A DNA stretch of 12,941 nucleotides from Calditrichota bacterium. GTDB lineage: Bacteria > Calditrichota > Calditrichia > RBG-13-44-9. The stretch covers positions 1 through 12,941 of the forward strand of contig JAFGSO010000348.1 in assembly GCA_016934605.1 (NCBI GenBank). The letters run 5' to 3'. The translations under genes were made by a program, and so were the position numbers. Below, one piece after another: positions 1-8,348 of the stretch. The first letter of the stretch is position 1; every line of letters begins with the position of its first letter. Below the pieces are notes generated by a model. It did no database searches and was not told the DNA's origin. It worked only from the letters and a program-made list of their open reading frames with translations.

Positions 1-1007
1 CCTTTTCCTTTTCCTTTTTTGATTTTTATCTCCTCCGCTTCACGATCCGCTGGTGTGCTCTCAACCTGGGAGGGTTTCTCCAGTTTTTCCCGTTCCCGGG
101 CCGTCACGCTCTGAATGGGTATATTCAATACATTTTTGGCTGTGCGGGTTCTGATATCCGCTGTTGTTGACATTCCGGGACGGAAAGAGGGAAGCTTATC
201 CAGCAACAATACTTTAACTTCATAATTTGTGACCTCTTCGATTGTACCGACACCTTTGGTGACAGCGGAATGGGATATTTCGCTGACTATCCCCATAAAA
301 GTAGTATCCTGAAAAGCGTCGATTTCCACTTCGCTGGTATCATTCAGAGAGACATGAATAATATCGTTCTCATTCACTTCCACCCGGGCCTCCATTTGAG
401 ACAGATCAGCCAGTCCCAGGATAACATCCGCCTGGAATTGCGAACCAAGAACCATTTCACCCATTTCCTTATTCTTTCTGATAATCACTCCACTTAGAGG
501 AGCTTTTAGTACCGTCTTGTTCAGTGCATCCTGTGCTTCCTCCAGAGCCGCCTGGGTTTGCTGAAGCTGGCTGAGGGCGCTTTGGTATTTTGCCTCTGCC
601 ACCTCCATTTCGGCTTGCGAAACCAGCTGCTTCTCATACAGTTCCAGGGTCCTTTCTCGTTCACTTTCCGACAGTTTCAGATTGGCTCTGGCACCTAAAA
701 TACTGGATTTGGCCCGATCGCGCATGGCTCGGTACTGATCCCCATCCAGAACGACCAGTACATCACCTGCTTTTACCGTGTCACCCTCTGCAGCGTTTAT
801 TTTTAAAATTTCCCCGGATACCTTGGCGCTGATATCCACCTCAACAACTGGATAGATTTTCCCGTTTCCGGTCACCTTTTCAGTTATATTCGCACGAAAA
901 ACTTCTTCAGTCTGAACTTCAATTCCTTTCTCTCCGGAGAAAAGATTGGCGGCTATAATAACTGCTATCAGAACCACCACAGCGGAAATAATGATTATTT
1001 TTTTCAT
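1..1007 (-). CDS. Efflux periplasmic adaptor (MacA/HlyD-like), C-terminus cut by window edge
   Basis: This is a membrane-fusion (periplasmic adaptor) protein that would link an inner-membrane ABC or RND exporter to the TolC-type channel encoded just upstream. The ATG at 1007 gives MKKIIIISAVVVLIAVIIAA, a single N-terminal membrane anchor or uncleaved signal. A lipoyl/biotinyl-like half follows (residues about 55-90, ISAKVSGEI and EGDTVKAGDVL). Next are a helical hairpin (about 95-160, with ERERTLELYEKQLVS and QLQQTQAALEEAQDALN) and the second lipoyl half (about 165-200, KAPLSGVIIRKNKEMGEMV). A beta-barrel region then carries the family-typical NENDI and RPGMSTTADI. The frame is open to position 1, so 335 codons are visible. 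The last residues are Lys/Gly-rich (IKIKKGKGK). The start lies 15 nt after the TolC stop, with GAGG overlapping that stop region, so the two are cotranscribed. Family assignment is firm; substrate and pump type cannot be told. Confidence 0.93.
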   Translation of the reverse strand, partial: MKKIIIISAVVVLIAVIIAANLFSGEKGIEVQTEEVFRANITEKVTGNGKIYPVVEVDISAKVSGEILKINAAEGDTVKAGDVLVVLDGDQYRAMRDRAKSSILGARANLKLSESERERTLELYEKQLVSQAEMEVAEAKYQSALSQLQQTQAALEEAQDALNKTVLKAPLSGVIIRKNKEMGEMVLGSQFQADVILGLADLSQMEARVEVNENDIIHVSLNDTSEVEIDAFQDTTFMGIVSEISHSAVTKGVGTIEEVTNYEVKVLLLDKLPSFRPGMSTTADIRTRTAKNVLNIPIQSVTAREREKLEKPSQVESTPADREAEEIKIKKGKGK

Positions 1008-1022
1008 TCTGGATTTTTACCT

Positions 1023-2393
1023 CTAAAGGATGATTGCTTCTTTTACCTTACCGGCTGCTTCATACAATTCAATATAGGTGATAATGGCATTATATTTTGC
1101 TGCTACCAGAACCTGTTCCGCTTCGGTGAGATTCACCTGGGCTTCCCGAAGTTCCAGTGAAGTACCCGATCCGAGCCGGTATCGCTCACTGGCCAGCCGG
1201 TATTCTTCCCGTGCAGCCTGAAGGTTTTTTTCATTAATTTCAACTATTTCAATTATTGCTTCATAAGTGTTATAAAGATGCCTGATATCGGAACGAAGCG
1301 CACGTTTGTAATCTTCGAGTTCCAGTTTGGTGTTCTTCAATGTTATCTGACTCTTCTGTACATTCACCCGATCGGCAAATCCGTTAAACAGATTCCAGCT
1401 GAGTCCCAGACCAATACTGTAAGACCAGTTCTGGTCAAAATCCGAATATACCTTTTCTAACTGCTCATTATCGCGGCTGTAACGAAATCGCGCCCCAACC
1501 GAAGGCCAGTACGCACTTTTTGCCAGAGCTACTGCGAATTCCTGCGCTTTTACATTCAGTTCCTGACTGCGTAATGCCGGCTGATACTCAAAAGATAATT
1601 CCAGCAATTCTTCCAGTGTCACCTTCCTGGGTTCAAAGGTAACCGTTGTATCCACCCGGATTTCCATCAGAGGATCCCGTCCCATAGCCAGATTCAGAAA
1701 TTGCTGCGAACGGTTTACCGTATTTTTCTGGTTCAGGTACCGGATCCGGTCCTGTCCCAGATTCACCTGGGAACGGTATACATCCACCTGCGCCACAGAA
1801 CCGATTTCATACATGCTCTGGCTTCTGTCCAGCTGATCCTGGCTCCTCTGAACTGCCTGAGAATATACCTCCAGAAGGTTCACATTTTTCAGCATATCAT
1901 AATAATACTGAGACACCTGCTTGATTACCTGATTCTCTGAAAATTCCAGATCCTGTTTGCTGGCCTTATCACGAACCTTATTCATTCGGATATTATTCCA
2001 CCAGTATCCTCCATCAAAAATGTTCTGGTTTATCGAAAGAGATGCCGAATAGGAATTTCGGCTTCGTGCGCCAGTCGTAACCGTCCTTTGTTCGTATTGA
2101 ACATTCCCGGCACTGTCCGGAGGACCAAGAGGAACATCAGCAAGATATGTTGATTCTCCGAATTTCAATCTTGCTCCGGAAGCACTGGCATCGATACTGG
2201 GAAGAATATTACTGTAAGATCCGGTAACATTCAGTTCAGCTATTCGGGCCAGATTCTGGCTGGTTCTCAGGTCAACATTATTCTCAAGTGCTATCCGGAC
2301 ACAATCCTTGAGATCCAGCATTTCACCTGAGATCTGGGTTTTCCCGGGCATTGGTAACAGTAATAAAACAACAAATAAAGCAAACAATCTCAT
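1023..2393 (-). CDS. TolC-family outer-membrane efflux channel protein
   Basis: This 456-residue protein is an outer-membrane efflux channel subunit that would trimerise and dock to the adaptor encoded next to it. The ATG at 2393 is chosen because GGAGG lies 6 nt upstream and the protein then begins with a clean signal peptide (MRLFALFVVLLLLPMPGKTQ). A TTG at 2435 would add 14 charged residues in front of the signal and has poor spacing. Two OEP repeats are visible: the first runs from LDLKDCVRIALENN through NQNIFDGGYWWN; the second runs from the LEELLELSFEYQPALRSQELN region through GLSWNLFNGFADRVNVQKSQ. Long helical stretches rich in Gln, Asn and Glu follow each strand region. Length and repeat structure are normal for the family. 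It sits between the Yip1-like gene (67 nt upstream) and the adaptor gene (15 nt downstream), which implies one export operon. Cargo is unknown. Confidence 0.94.
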   Translation of the reverse strand: MRLFALFVVLLLLPMPGKTQISGEMLDLKDCVRIALENNVDLRTSQNLARIAELNVTGSYSNILPSIDASASGARLKFGESTYLADVPLGPPDSAGNVQYEQRTVTTGARSRNSYSASLSINQNIFDGGYWWNNIRMNKVRDKASKQDLEFSENQVIKQVSQYYYDMLKNVNLLEVYSQAVQRSQDQLDRSQSMYEIGSVAQVDVYRSQVNLGQDRIRYLNQKNTVNRSQQFLNLAMGRDPLMEIRVDTTVTFEPRKVTLEELLELSFEYQPALRSQELNVKAQEFAVALAKSAYWPSVGARFRYSRDNEQLEKVYSDFDQNWSYSIGLGLSWNLFNGFADRVNVQKSQITLKNTKLELEDYKRALRSDIRHLYNTYEAIIEIVEINEKNLQAAREEYRLASERYRLGSGTSLELREAQVNLTEAEQVLVAAKYNAIITYIELYEAAGKVKEAIIL

Positions 2394-2460
2394 CTTTTTC
2401 CTCCGCCTGATTTGAAATTTATCCGTTGAACACAATTTCCTCTAATGCATCCGGTTCGGC

Positions 2461-3438
2461 TTATCCAAGAAAACCTCTGAACAAGGTGGATAACCATACC
2501 TGGAAAATGAGGACATATAGTAACCAGGCAATACTTACGGACAGAATACCCTTTAGTTTCGAGAAACCATAAATAATAGCAAAACCGATGGCGAAAACGA
2601 TAAGATACCAGATGGTAAAAATATCGAAACTGCTGATAAATTTATAAAGGGGCGTTCCTTTTTCAAGCATGGGAAGCAGCACGGCTGGACTCAGGTCTAC
2701 CTCAATTGAACCTTTAGCCAGCATGACAGGAACTTTAACAATCGTTCCCAGAACGGCCGGTATCAGGCTGGCATAGGTATAGGCGGAAAATATCTGTTTA
2801 AATCTGGCCTGCCCGCCCAGAAACATATTCCCGATCAGAAGGAAAATAGCAGTTATGACTGAATAGATAACAAGGATAGAAATAGGGCCTACCACAACAG
2901 TGCTGATAATTTTTCGGGGAAGCTCCTTGGCCGCTGCCATCTGATCAATCATGATATCTTTGCGGTCGTCCGGTATCCCATCACTCTGTTCAATTTTGTC
3001 TATCCGGCTGTCGATAGCCATATCATAAACCAGATAACCGGTGATCACGGTAAAAATAATAACGAGCGTCAGAGGCAGCAGAATATTCGGTTTCACCTTC
3101 ACATATCGGAAAAGTCTGGCAGGATCGGTAAAAACAGAAATTATTCGCTGGAAAGGATTGAGTGCTTCCACCGGCTCATCTGCCGCTTTTTCAGAAATGC
3201 TTTCCAAAATACCTTCAATTCCCTCAGGTTCCTCTTTTGCTTCACTACTGTCCGCCGGGCCGGGAGAGCCGGACTTTCCTTCATCCATGCCTTTTTCTGA
3301 CTTATCCATATCGCCTTCCTGACTTTCACTCTCTTTTAACTGCCCCAGGATATCATCCAGTTCTTTCCTGCTTTCATCCTTATTACTTCCCTGCTCGGCT
3401 GAATCTTTGTCGTTTTTCTTCTCTTCGTCCTTACTCAT
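2461..3438 (-). CDS. Yip1-domain integral membrane protein with acidic N-terminal extension
   Basis: This 325-residue protein has two parts. Residues 1 to about 92 are hydrophilic, low-complexity and strongly charged (Lys/Glu/Asp/Ser), with no signal peptide, and are probably cytoplasmic. Residues about 94-325 match the Yip1-family pattern: NPFQRIISVFTDPARLF leads into about five membrane segments (near 118-138, 178-206, 222-241, 272-292 and 299-318). The sequence between segments 2 and 3 is FLGGQARFKQIFSAYTYASL, a typical Yip1 signature. The start at 3438 has GAGGT 5 nt upstream. In bacteria the function of Yip1 proteins is not well defined. Genes of this family are often seen beside TolC/adaptor/ABC exporter genes, as here, so a role in assembling or partnering the exporter is an inference. 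The start is 76 nt after the CCA-enzyme stop, with no obvious terminator between them. Confidence 0.85.
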   Translation of the reverse strand: MSKDEEKKNDKDSAEQGSNKDESRKELDDILGQLKESESQEGDMDKSEKGMDEGKSGSPGPADSSEAKEEPEGIEGILESISEKAADEPVEALNPFQRIISVFTDPARLFRYVKVKPNILLPLTLVIIFTVITGYLVYDMAIDSRIDKIEQSDGIPDDRKDIMIDQMAAAKELPRKIISTVVVGPISILVIYSVITAIFLLIGNMFLGGQARFKQIFSAYTYASLIPAVLGTIVKVPVMLAKGSIEVDLSPAVLLPMLEKGTPLYKFISSFDIFTIWYLIVFAIGFAIIYGFSKLKGILSVSIAWLLYVLIFQVWLSTLFRGFLG

Positions 3439-3514
3439 GGCGACCTCGATCTTTTGTTTTTATGTGTGGAAGATTACCTGAATTCCCTCCATGGTCAGAA
3501 TCCTCTTTGGCACC

Positions 3515-4912
3515 TTAATCTTTTATTTTCATAAGATAATTATAGCATGCCTCTTCATCGTTGGAAATTTTGCCGTCCAGAACAGCATCTTTAATTTCCT
3601 GTTTTATCCGCCCGACAGTCGGACCGGGAGGAATTCCCAGAGCTTCCATGATGGTATTACCGTCAATAGCCAGTTTAAAGTTGCGCAGTTTATCTTTCTC
3701 CTCCACCTCTTTCATCTTCTTTTCCACGCGATCGAAGTTTGTATGATATCTTTCCACTTTGCGGGGATTTTTCGAGGTAATATCTGCACGACAGAGCATC
3801 ATCAGATCATCTAGCTCTTCTCCGGCATCCACCATAAGGCGGCGGATGGCACTGTCTGTAACCGATTCATCAACAAGTTGCATAGGCCTCAAATGAAGCC
3901 GTACCAGTTTCTGGATATATTTTATGGTTTGAATTGGTAAGCGCATCCGCTTTCCGATCTGACCCACCATTCGTGCGCCCAGATCCTCATGCCCGTGAAA
4001 TGTCCATCCTGTTCCTTCAATAAAGCGCTTGGTCTGCGGCTTGGCAACATCATGAAATAAAGCGGCCAGGCGAAGTTCAAATTTGTCGGTCTTCTGACTG
4101 ATATTATCCAGTACCTGTAAGGTATGATAAAAAACATCTTTATGATGATAATCATCCCGCTGTTCCACCCCGGTCATCAGTGTCAGTTCGGGAAGAATAA
4201 TATCCAGTAATCCGGTCTCTTTCATCAGATCCAAACCCCTGGATGGCCGGTAAGCCAGTAGCATCTTCCTGAATTCTTCTGTAATGCGCTCCTGTGATAT
4301 AATCTTCAAACGATCCCGGGTTTCTATAATTGCCCGGAAGGTTTTTTCTTCAATTTCAAAATCGAGCACGGTGGCAAAGCGAATGGCACGCATAATCCTC
4401 AGGGGATCATCACTGAACGTAATCACAGGATCCAGCGGGGTTCGAATTATTTTCACCTCAATGTCCCGTAAACCTCCAAATATATCAATCAACCTGCCAA
4501 AATTTTCCGGGGAAATCTCGATTGCCAGTGTATTGATGGTAAAATCCCGGCGGGATAAATCGCTGGTAAGATCAGCCTTTTGAACAGATGGTTTTCGTGA
4601 CAGAGGATCATAATGCTCAGACCGGGCACTCACGAATTCCAGTTTATAATTTTTATATTGAAGCATTGCCGTACCGAATCTCGGATAGGTTACCACTTTC
4701 CCGCTCCGGTACTGTTTCCGAAAAGCCTCCGCCAGTTGAATGGCGTCTCCTTCCACCACAAAATCAATATCGGTGCCTTCCTTTCCAAGGATCAAATCTC
4801 TGACGAATCCGCCCACCGGATAGGTTTTCATGTTCCGGGATTCGCTCAGGGAAGAAACTTCTTCAAGAATTTTTCGGCCTGTTCGAACTGCCAGTTTTCT
4901 GTTTTCAGACAT
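3515..4912 (-). CDS. cca: CCA tRNA nucleotidyltransferase / poly(A) polymerase family protein with HD domain
   Basis: This 465-residue class II nucleotidyltransferase most likely adds or repairs the 3' CCA end of tRNAs; poly(A) polymerase is the alternative within the same family. The head domain carries GGFVRD (34-39) and the metal-binding DID (48-50). RRDFTIN (121-127), the DDPLRIMRAIRFA motif (168-180) and the ERITEEFRK motif (208-216) follow. An HD hydrolase domain lies at about 255-350, with H256/H257, FHDVAKP (286-292) and FHGHEDLGARM (305-315). The C-terminal helical part ends in a tail resembling other bacterial CCA enzymes. The ATG at 4912 gives MSENRKLAVRTG; a longer reading from a TTG at 5041 adds 43 Ile/Asn/Phe-rich residues that look like translated AT-rich leader. 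Upstream of the ATG there is no Shine-Dalgarno match, so a short-leader or leaderless message is possible. The gene heads the minus-strand run. CCA addition versus polyadenylation cannot be decided from sequence alone. Confidence 0.9.
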   Translation of the reverse strand: MSENRKLAVRTGRKILEEVSSLSESRNMKTYPVGGFVRDLILGKEGTDIDFVVEGDAIQLAEAFRKQYRSGKVVTYPRFGTAMLQYKNYKLEFVSARSEHYDPLSRKPSVQKADLTSDLSRRDFTINTLAIEISPENFGRLIDIFGGLRDIEVKIIRTPLDPVITFSDDPLRIMRAIRFATVLDFEIEEKTFRAIIETRDRLKIISQERITEEFRKMLLAYRPSRGLDLMKETGLLDIILPELTLMTGVEQRDDYHHKDVFYHTLQVLDNISQKTDKFELRLAALFHDVAKPQTKRFIEGTGWTFHGHEDLGARMVGQIGKRMRLPIQTIKYIQKLVRLHLRPMQLVDESVTDSAIRRLMVDAGEELDDLMMLCRADITSKNPRKVERYHTNFDRVEKKMKEVEEKDKLRNFKLAIDGNTIMEALGIPPGPTVGRIKQEIKDAVLDGKISNDEEACYNYLMKIKD

Positions 4913-5089
4913 GGTGAAACAATATATTTTATTATTATGTACAATCTGAATAATATAGAAAAAATTCTGAATTAATGGAAAGGTTTTTTCTGGAGAAAAT
5001 TCTGGTAAATTTATGTTTATATTCGTTTTTAAATTGGCCAAGAGAATTTTTCTTGTTTAACAGAGTCTGTCACTCTAAATTTTTAAAGT
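4913..5089. promoter_or_regulatory. Divergent intergenic region between cca and the sensor kinase gene
   Basis: This AT-rich spacer must hold the outward promoters for both directions. For the kinase, TTGTTT (5053-5058) and TAAATT (5076-5081) are separated by 17 nt, a weak sigma-70-like pair only 8 nt before the ATG at 5090. A small inverted repeat AGAGT-CTGTC-ACTCT (5062-5076) lies between the two elements and overlaps the first base of the second, which would suit an operator. On the cca side, AT-rich TATATT-like hexamers occur close to the ATG at 4912. Neither start has a convincing ribosome-binding site. No TGGCAC-type sigma-54 element is visible here. The exact promoter positions are guesses; the divergent arrangement is certain. 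Confidence 0.35.
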
Positions 5090-8000
5090 ATGTTGAAAAA
5101 TCCACAACCAATGTCCCTTTCTTCTAACCACAACCTCTGCCTGGTCTGTCTCAGTATCATTGTTATGTTTCTGTTCACTGAAAAACTTTTCTCCGGTACC
5201 CATGCTGTTCATCCTTTTCAAGTAACCGAACAGATTCTTCCCGATTTCGAGGACAGCTATGGAGTTGTTTTTCATTCAATAAACGGAGATCATAAACCCG
5301 ATATCTATGTCGTTCGTTTCCGAAACCTTAACCGGTTTTTTCTGTACGAAGGACCCGCAGATAATTATATGGACTGGACAATTCAGTCCGGACTCGGCGG
5401 AAACCTGATGCCGCGAGGACAGAAGAACCTGGAACTTGGTGCTTCTGCCGGAGATTTTGATAATGATGGTTTGCCCGACATGATGGTGGCAGGATGGGGA
5501 GAAAGCACCCGGTTATTTCACCAGCAGAAAAATTCCCGCTTCATCGATATCACGGCCTCCAGTGGAATTACCGCTCCACTGGACGGCAACGGCGCATTCT
5601 GGGCAGATGTTAACAGAGATGACGATCTGGATCTTTTTATAACAGACGAGCATCATGCCAACCGGCTGTTTCTGGGAAACGGACTGGGCAACTTCCAGGA
5701 CGTAAGCAGCGCCTGGGGGCTGGATGATATCAGTGTCAGTCAGGGAGCAACCTTTGGAGATCTGGATGGTGATGGATATCCCGATCTGTATGTCTGCAAC
5801 TGGTTCTCCCCGGATATCCTCTACAGGAATGTTGAGGGGAATACTTTTCAGCAAATGGAACTGAATATCGGGCATCTGGACCGGATCATGAACAGCAATG
5901 GGGTATCTTTCGGGGATATTGACAATGATGGCGATCTTGATATACTGGTTACAGATCGGGATGGAAAGTCTGCACTCTATCGGAATGAAATTACCATTTC
6001 CGATTCCATCTGGCATTTCATCCGGATACCAGACTCAGCAGGATTTGTAGTACCCTACCCGGCCTACGGAAGCATTATCGCAGATTTCGATAACGACGGA
6101 ATGCAGGATATCTGGATAAACTGCATCGGTCCCAACATGTTATTTAAAAATGAGGGGAAGCTGAATTTTGTTAAGGTATTCGAAGAACAACATAAACCGT
6201 TTAATGAACCCGGATATTACAGTACCGGTGCGGCCTGCGCGGATATGGATGCCGATGGAGACCTGGATCTGTTCGTTTCAAACAAGGACACCATCAGCTA
6301 TCTATACCGGAATTTTACCAATGATAAGAATTATATACGCATCAGATGTGTCGGAGTGGATTGTAACCGGGATGCAGTAGGAACCAGAATCTGGCTGTAT
6401 CATCATGAACAGGATGCGGCCCGAAAGAATCTTGCCGGATACCGCGAAATCGTCTCGAGTTCAGGTTATCTCTCCCAGAATGAAATGGTGGCACATTTTG
6501 GGGTAGACAGTAATCTGGTATATTTTGCAAAAATTATTTTCCCCGGCGGTGTGGAAAAACAGTTAGCAAATCTAATCCCCGGGAATATTTACGAAGTTCA
6601 TGAATATACCGGTATTGCTGAAAATGTATTCCGGTCTTATAATTACCTTTACCGGGTGGTTAATAAGTCGTACTTCTGGATAAGTCTGGGCCTATATCTG
6701 GTTCTCATTTTATCTGTAGTGATCTATACCTATATATCGACCCGCCGTTATCGCTGGGCATCACGCCATATCATTCTGTTCTTTTCACTGACCATTTTAT
6801 TCCTGTACGGTATTTTCATCGCGTTTCAGGAATTTTCAGTACATATCAGGCTGATCACTCAAATTCTGGTTCTATATCTGCTTCTCATATTCCTGACCTT
6901 CTTCATGGAAAAAATTCGCCGTCTGGAAATTTCCCGTCGGAATTACCGCACCCTGTTACGGGAATTCTCCCGGGAACTTATTTTCATAAAAGACAGCCAT
7001 GAATTGTTTGAAAAATTATTATTCAAAGTATCCGAGGCTGTCAAGCCGGAATATTGCGCCATATATGTGAAGGAAAAGCAGAAATTCAGACTGCTCCAGG
7101 GCACCGGTCTGTTCGAGGCACCTTCAATTCTCGAATTCAGTGCTGAAAATATATTAGAGAAAACAGAAAACAAAGTCACTCAAAAAATACTTTCCGTTTA
7201 TCCGGAGTGCCATCTTTTCTGGATCCGGCGAAATGAACAGATTTACGGATTGCTTGTACTGGGCAGACCACTCCATTACCGGGCATACTCAGCTGAAGAC
7301 ATTGAAGTTTTCCAGTCGCTAACTGCTCAGGCAGCCATCGCAGTGGAAAACAATCTCTATATTGAGAAAACCAAAAAACTGATCATGCGGGTGACGGAGG
7401 CAGAGACCAGGGAGAAGTATCTGGCCGAGCTGGAAAAGGCCAATCAGAAACTGAAAACAAAAAATAAAGAACTTCGCAAATTATACCGGGATTTGCAGAA
7501 CACTCAGGGACAACTGGTGCAGAGCGAAAAAATGGCTAGCCTGGGGCAACTGGTTGCAGGAGTTGCTCACGAACTGAATAATCCTATAAGTTTCATATAT
7601 GCCAATATGAAAGAACTGGAGAATTATACACAGGCAATTTCAGAACTAATCTCCCTGATTAAAAGATCTCCCGAGACAGCAGGAGAGGATATTCCGGTTG
7701 AAGAATTTCAAAAAATCAGAGACCGTTATGATTTCGATTTTATTCAGCATGATATTCTCGGATTAATCAGGGAAAATATCGAAGGGAGCCAGAGAGTAAA
7801 GGAAGTGGTTCAAAATCTTCGCAATTTTTCGCGCCTGGATGAGGCAGCCTTGAAAAAAGTGGATATTCATGAAGGCCTGGATTCCACACTGCTGCTGCTG
7901 AACCACGAGCTGAAAAACAGAATTGAAGTACATAAAGACTATGGAGATATTCCCGGGATCTTATGTCATCCGGGAAATATCAATCAGGTCTTCATGAACA

Positions 8001-8293
8001 TTTTTTTAAATGCTATACAGGCTATCGAAAACAAAGGTAATATCTGGATAAAAACCGGCATAAAAAATGGTTCGGTGGAAATAACTATCCGTGATGACGG
8101 AAAAGGTATTCCCAAAAAAGACCAGAACAAAATTTTCGATCCTTTCTATACCACAAAACCGGTTGGCAAGGGAACCGGCCTTGGTCTGAGTATCAGTTAC
8201 AACATTATCAGGCAGCACCGTGGACGCATTCACTTCGACAGTCGTGAGGGAAAGGGAACTACTTTTACCATTCTGTTACCGATGCAGCAGTGA
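5090..8293 (+). CDS. Sensor histidine kinase with exported seven-repeat FG-GAP propeller and ASPIC/UnbV domain
   Basis: This is a 1067-residue membrane sensor kinase, with domains in the following order. A hydrophobic export signal covers about 16-39. Seven FG-GAP/VCBS-type repeats each contain a calcium-loop-like core: a degenerate NGDHKPD near 65-71, then GDFDNDGLPD (121-130), ADVNRDDDLD (172-181), GDLDGDGYPD (223-232), GDIDNDGDLD (275-284), ADFDNDGMQD (331-340) and ADMDADGDLD (384-393). An ASPIC/UnbV domain follows at about 414-505 (VGTRIWLY, SSSGYLSQNEMVAHFGV, FPGGVEKQL). Three membrane helices lie near 527-549, 559-582 and 585-607, placing the C-terminus in the cytoplasm. A GAF domain (about 620-755) and a coiled coil (about 756-815) come next. 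The kinase core has the H-box GVAHELNNP with His827, the N-box around Asn970/Asn974, G1 DDGKGIP (1002-1008), F-box FDPFYTTK (1016-1023) and G2 GKGTGLGLS (1026-1034). No receiver domain is attached; the partner regulator begins 55 nt downstream. The ATG at 5090 lacks a clear ribosome-binding site, and Met8 is an alternative start. The ligand is unknown. Confidence 0.92.
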   Translation: MLKNPQPMSLSSNHNLCLVCLSIIVMFLFTEKLFSGTHAVHPFQVTEQILPDFEDSYGVVFHSINGDHKPDIYVVRFRNLNRFFLYEGPADNYMDWTIQSGLGGNLMPRGQKNLELGASAGDFDNDGLPDMMVAGWGESTRLFHQQKNSRFIDITASSGITAPLDGNGAFWADVNRDDDLDLFITDEHHANRLFLGNGLGNFQDVSSAWGLDDISVSQGATFGDLDGDGYPDLYVCNWFSPDILYRNVEGNTFQQMELNIGHLDRIMNSNGVSFGDIDNDGDLDILVTDRDGKSALYRNEITISDSIWHFIRIPDSAGFVVPYPAYGSIIADFDNDGMQDIWINCIGPNMLFKNEGKLNFVKVFEEQHKPFNEPGYYSTGAACADMDADGDLDLFVSNKDTISYLYRNFTNDKNYIRIRCVGVDCNRDAVGTRIWLYHHEQDAARKNLAGYREIVSSSGYLSQNEMVAHFGVDSNLVYFAKIIFPGGVEKQLANLIPGNIYEVHEYTGIAENVFRSYNYLYRVVNKSYFWISLGLYLVLILSVVIYTYISTRRYRWASRHIILFFSLTILFLYGIFIAFQEFSVHIRLITQILVLYLLLIFLTFFMEKIRRLEISRRNYRTLLREFSRELIFIKDSHELFEKLLFKVSEAVKPEYCAIYVKEKQKFRLLQGTGLFEAPSILEFSAENILEKTENKVTQKILSVYPECHLFWIRRNEQIYGLLVLGRPLHYRAYSAEDIEVFQSLTAQAAIAVENNLYIEKTKKLIMRVTEAETREKYLAELEKANQKLKTKNKELRKLYRDLQNTQGQLVQSEKMASLGQLVAGVAHELNNPISFIYANMKELENYTQAISELISLIKRSPETAGEDIPVEEFQKIRDRYDFDFIQHDILGLIRENIEGSQRVKEVVQNLRNFSRLDEAALKKVDIHEGLDSTLLLLNHELKNRIEVHKDYGDIPGILCHPGNINQVFMNIFLNAIQAIENKGNIWIKTGIKNGSVEITIRDDGKGIPKKDQNKIFDPFYTTKPVGKGTGLGLSISYNIIRQHRGRIHFDSREGKGTTFTILLPMQQ

Positions 8294-8348
8294 TATCGAT
8301 GGTAAAGCAAATGGATATCCTGATAAAAGTGTATTGCAGGAAAGATAT

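Noticed and set aside
2394..2435. TTG start adding 14 residues to the TolC-like protein
   Set aside because: It would put a charged stretch before the signal peptide. The ATG at 2393 has GGAGG at ideal spacing.
3480..3520. TTGGCAC near the CCA-enzyme stop as a sigma-54 promoter
   Set aside because: The -12 element is missing (TCTTTT at that position) and it points in the plus direction into the 3' end of a minus-strand gene.
4913..5041. TTG-initiated 43-residue extension of the CCA enzyme
   Set aside because: Its Ile/Asn/Phe-rich composition is typical of translated AT-rich leader, there is no ribosome-binding site, and the family fold begins after the ATG at 4912.
5513..6016. Minus-strand open frame of 167 codons inside the sensor kinase gene
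   Set aside because: It is a shadow of the Asp/Gly-rich repeat codons of the propeller. Domain evidence supports the plus strand.
6488..6510. TGGCAC motif inside the kinase gene as another sigma-54 promoter
   Set aside because: No TTGC-like -12 element occurs at the required spacing, and the site lies in conserved ASPIC/UnbV coding sequence.
8220..8348. Upstream start for the response regulator overlapping the kinase end
   Set aside because: The extra 43 residues are not receiver-like and overlap the conserved kinase G2 region. The ATG at 8349 has AGGAAA upstream and starts directly before the receiver fold.
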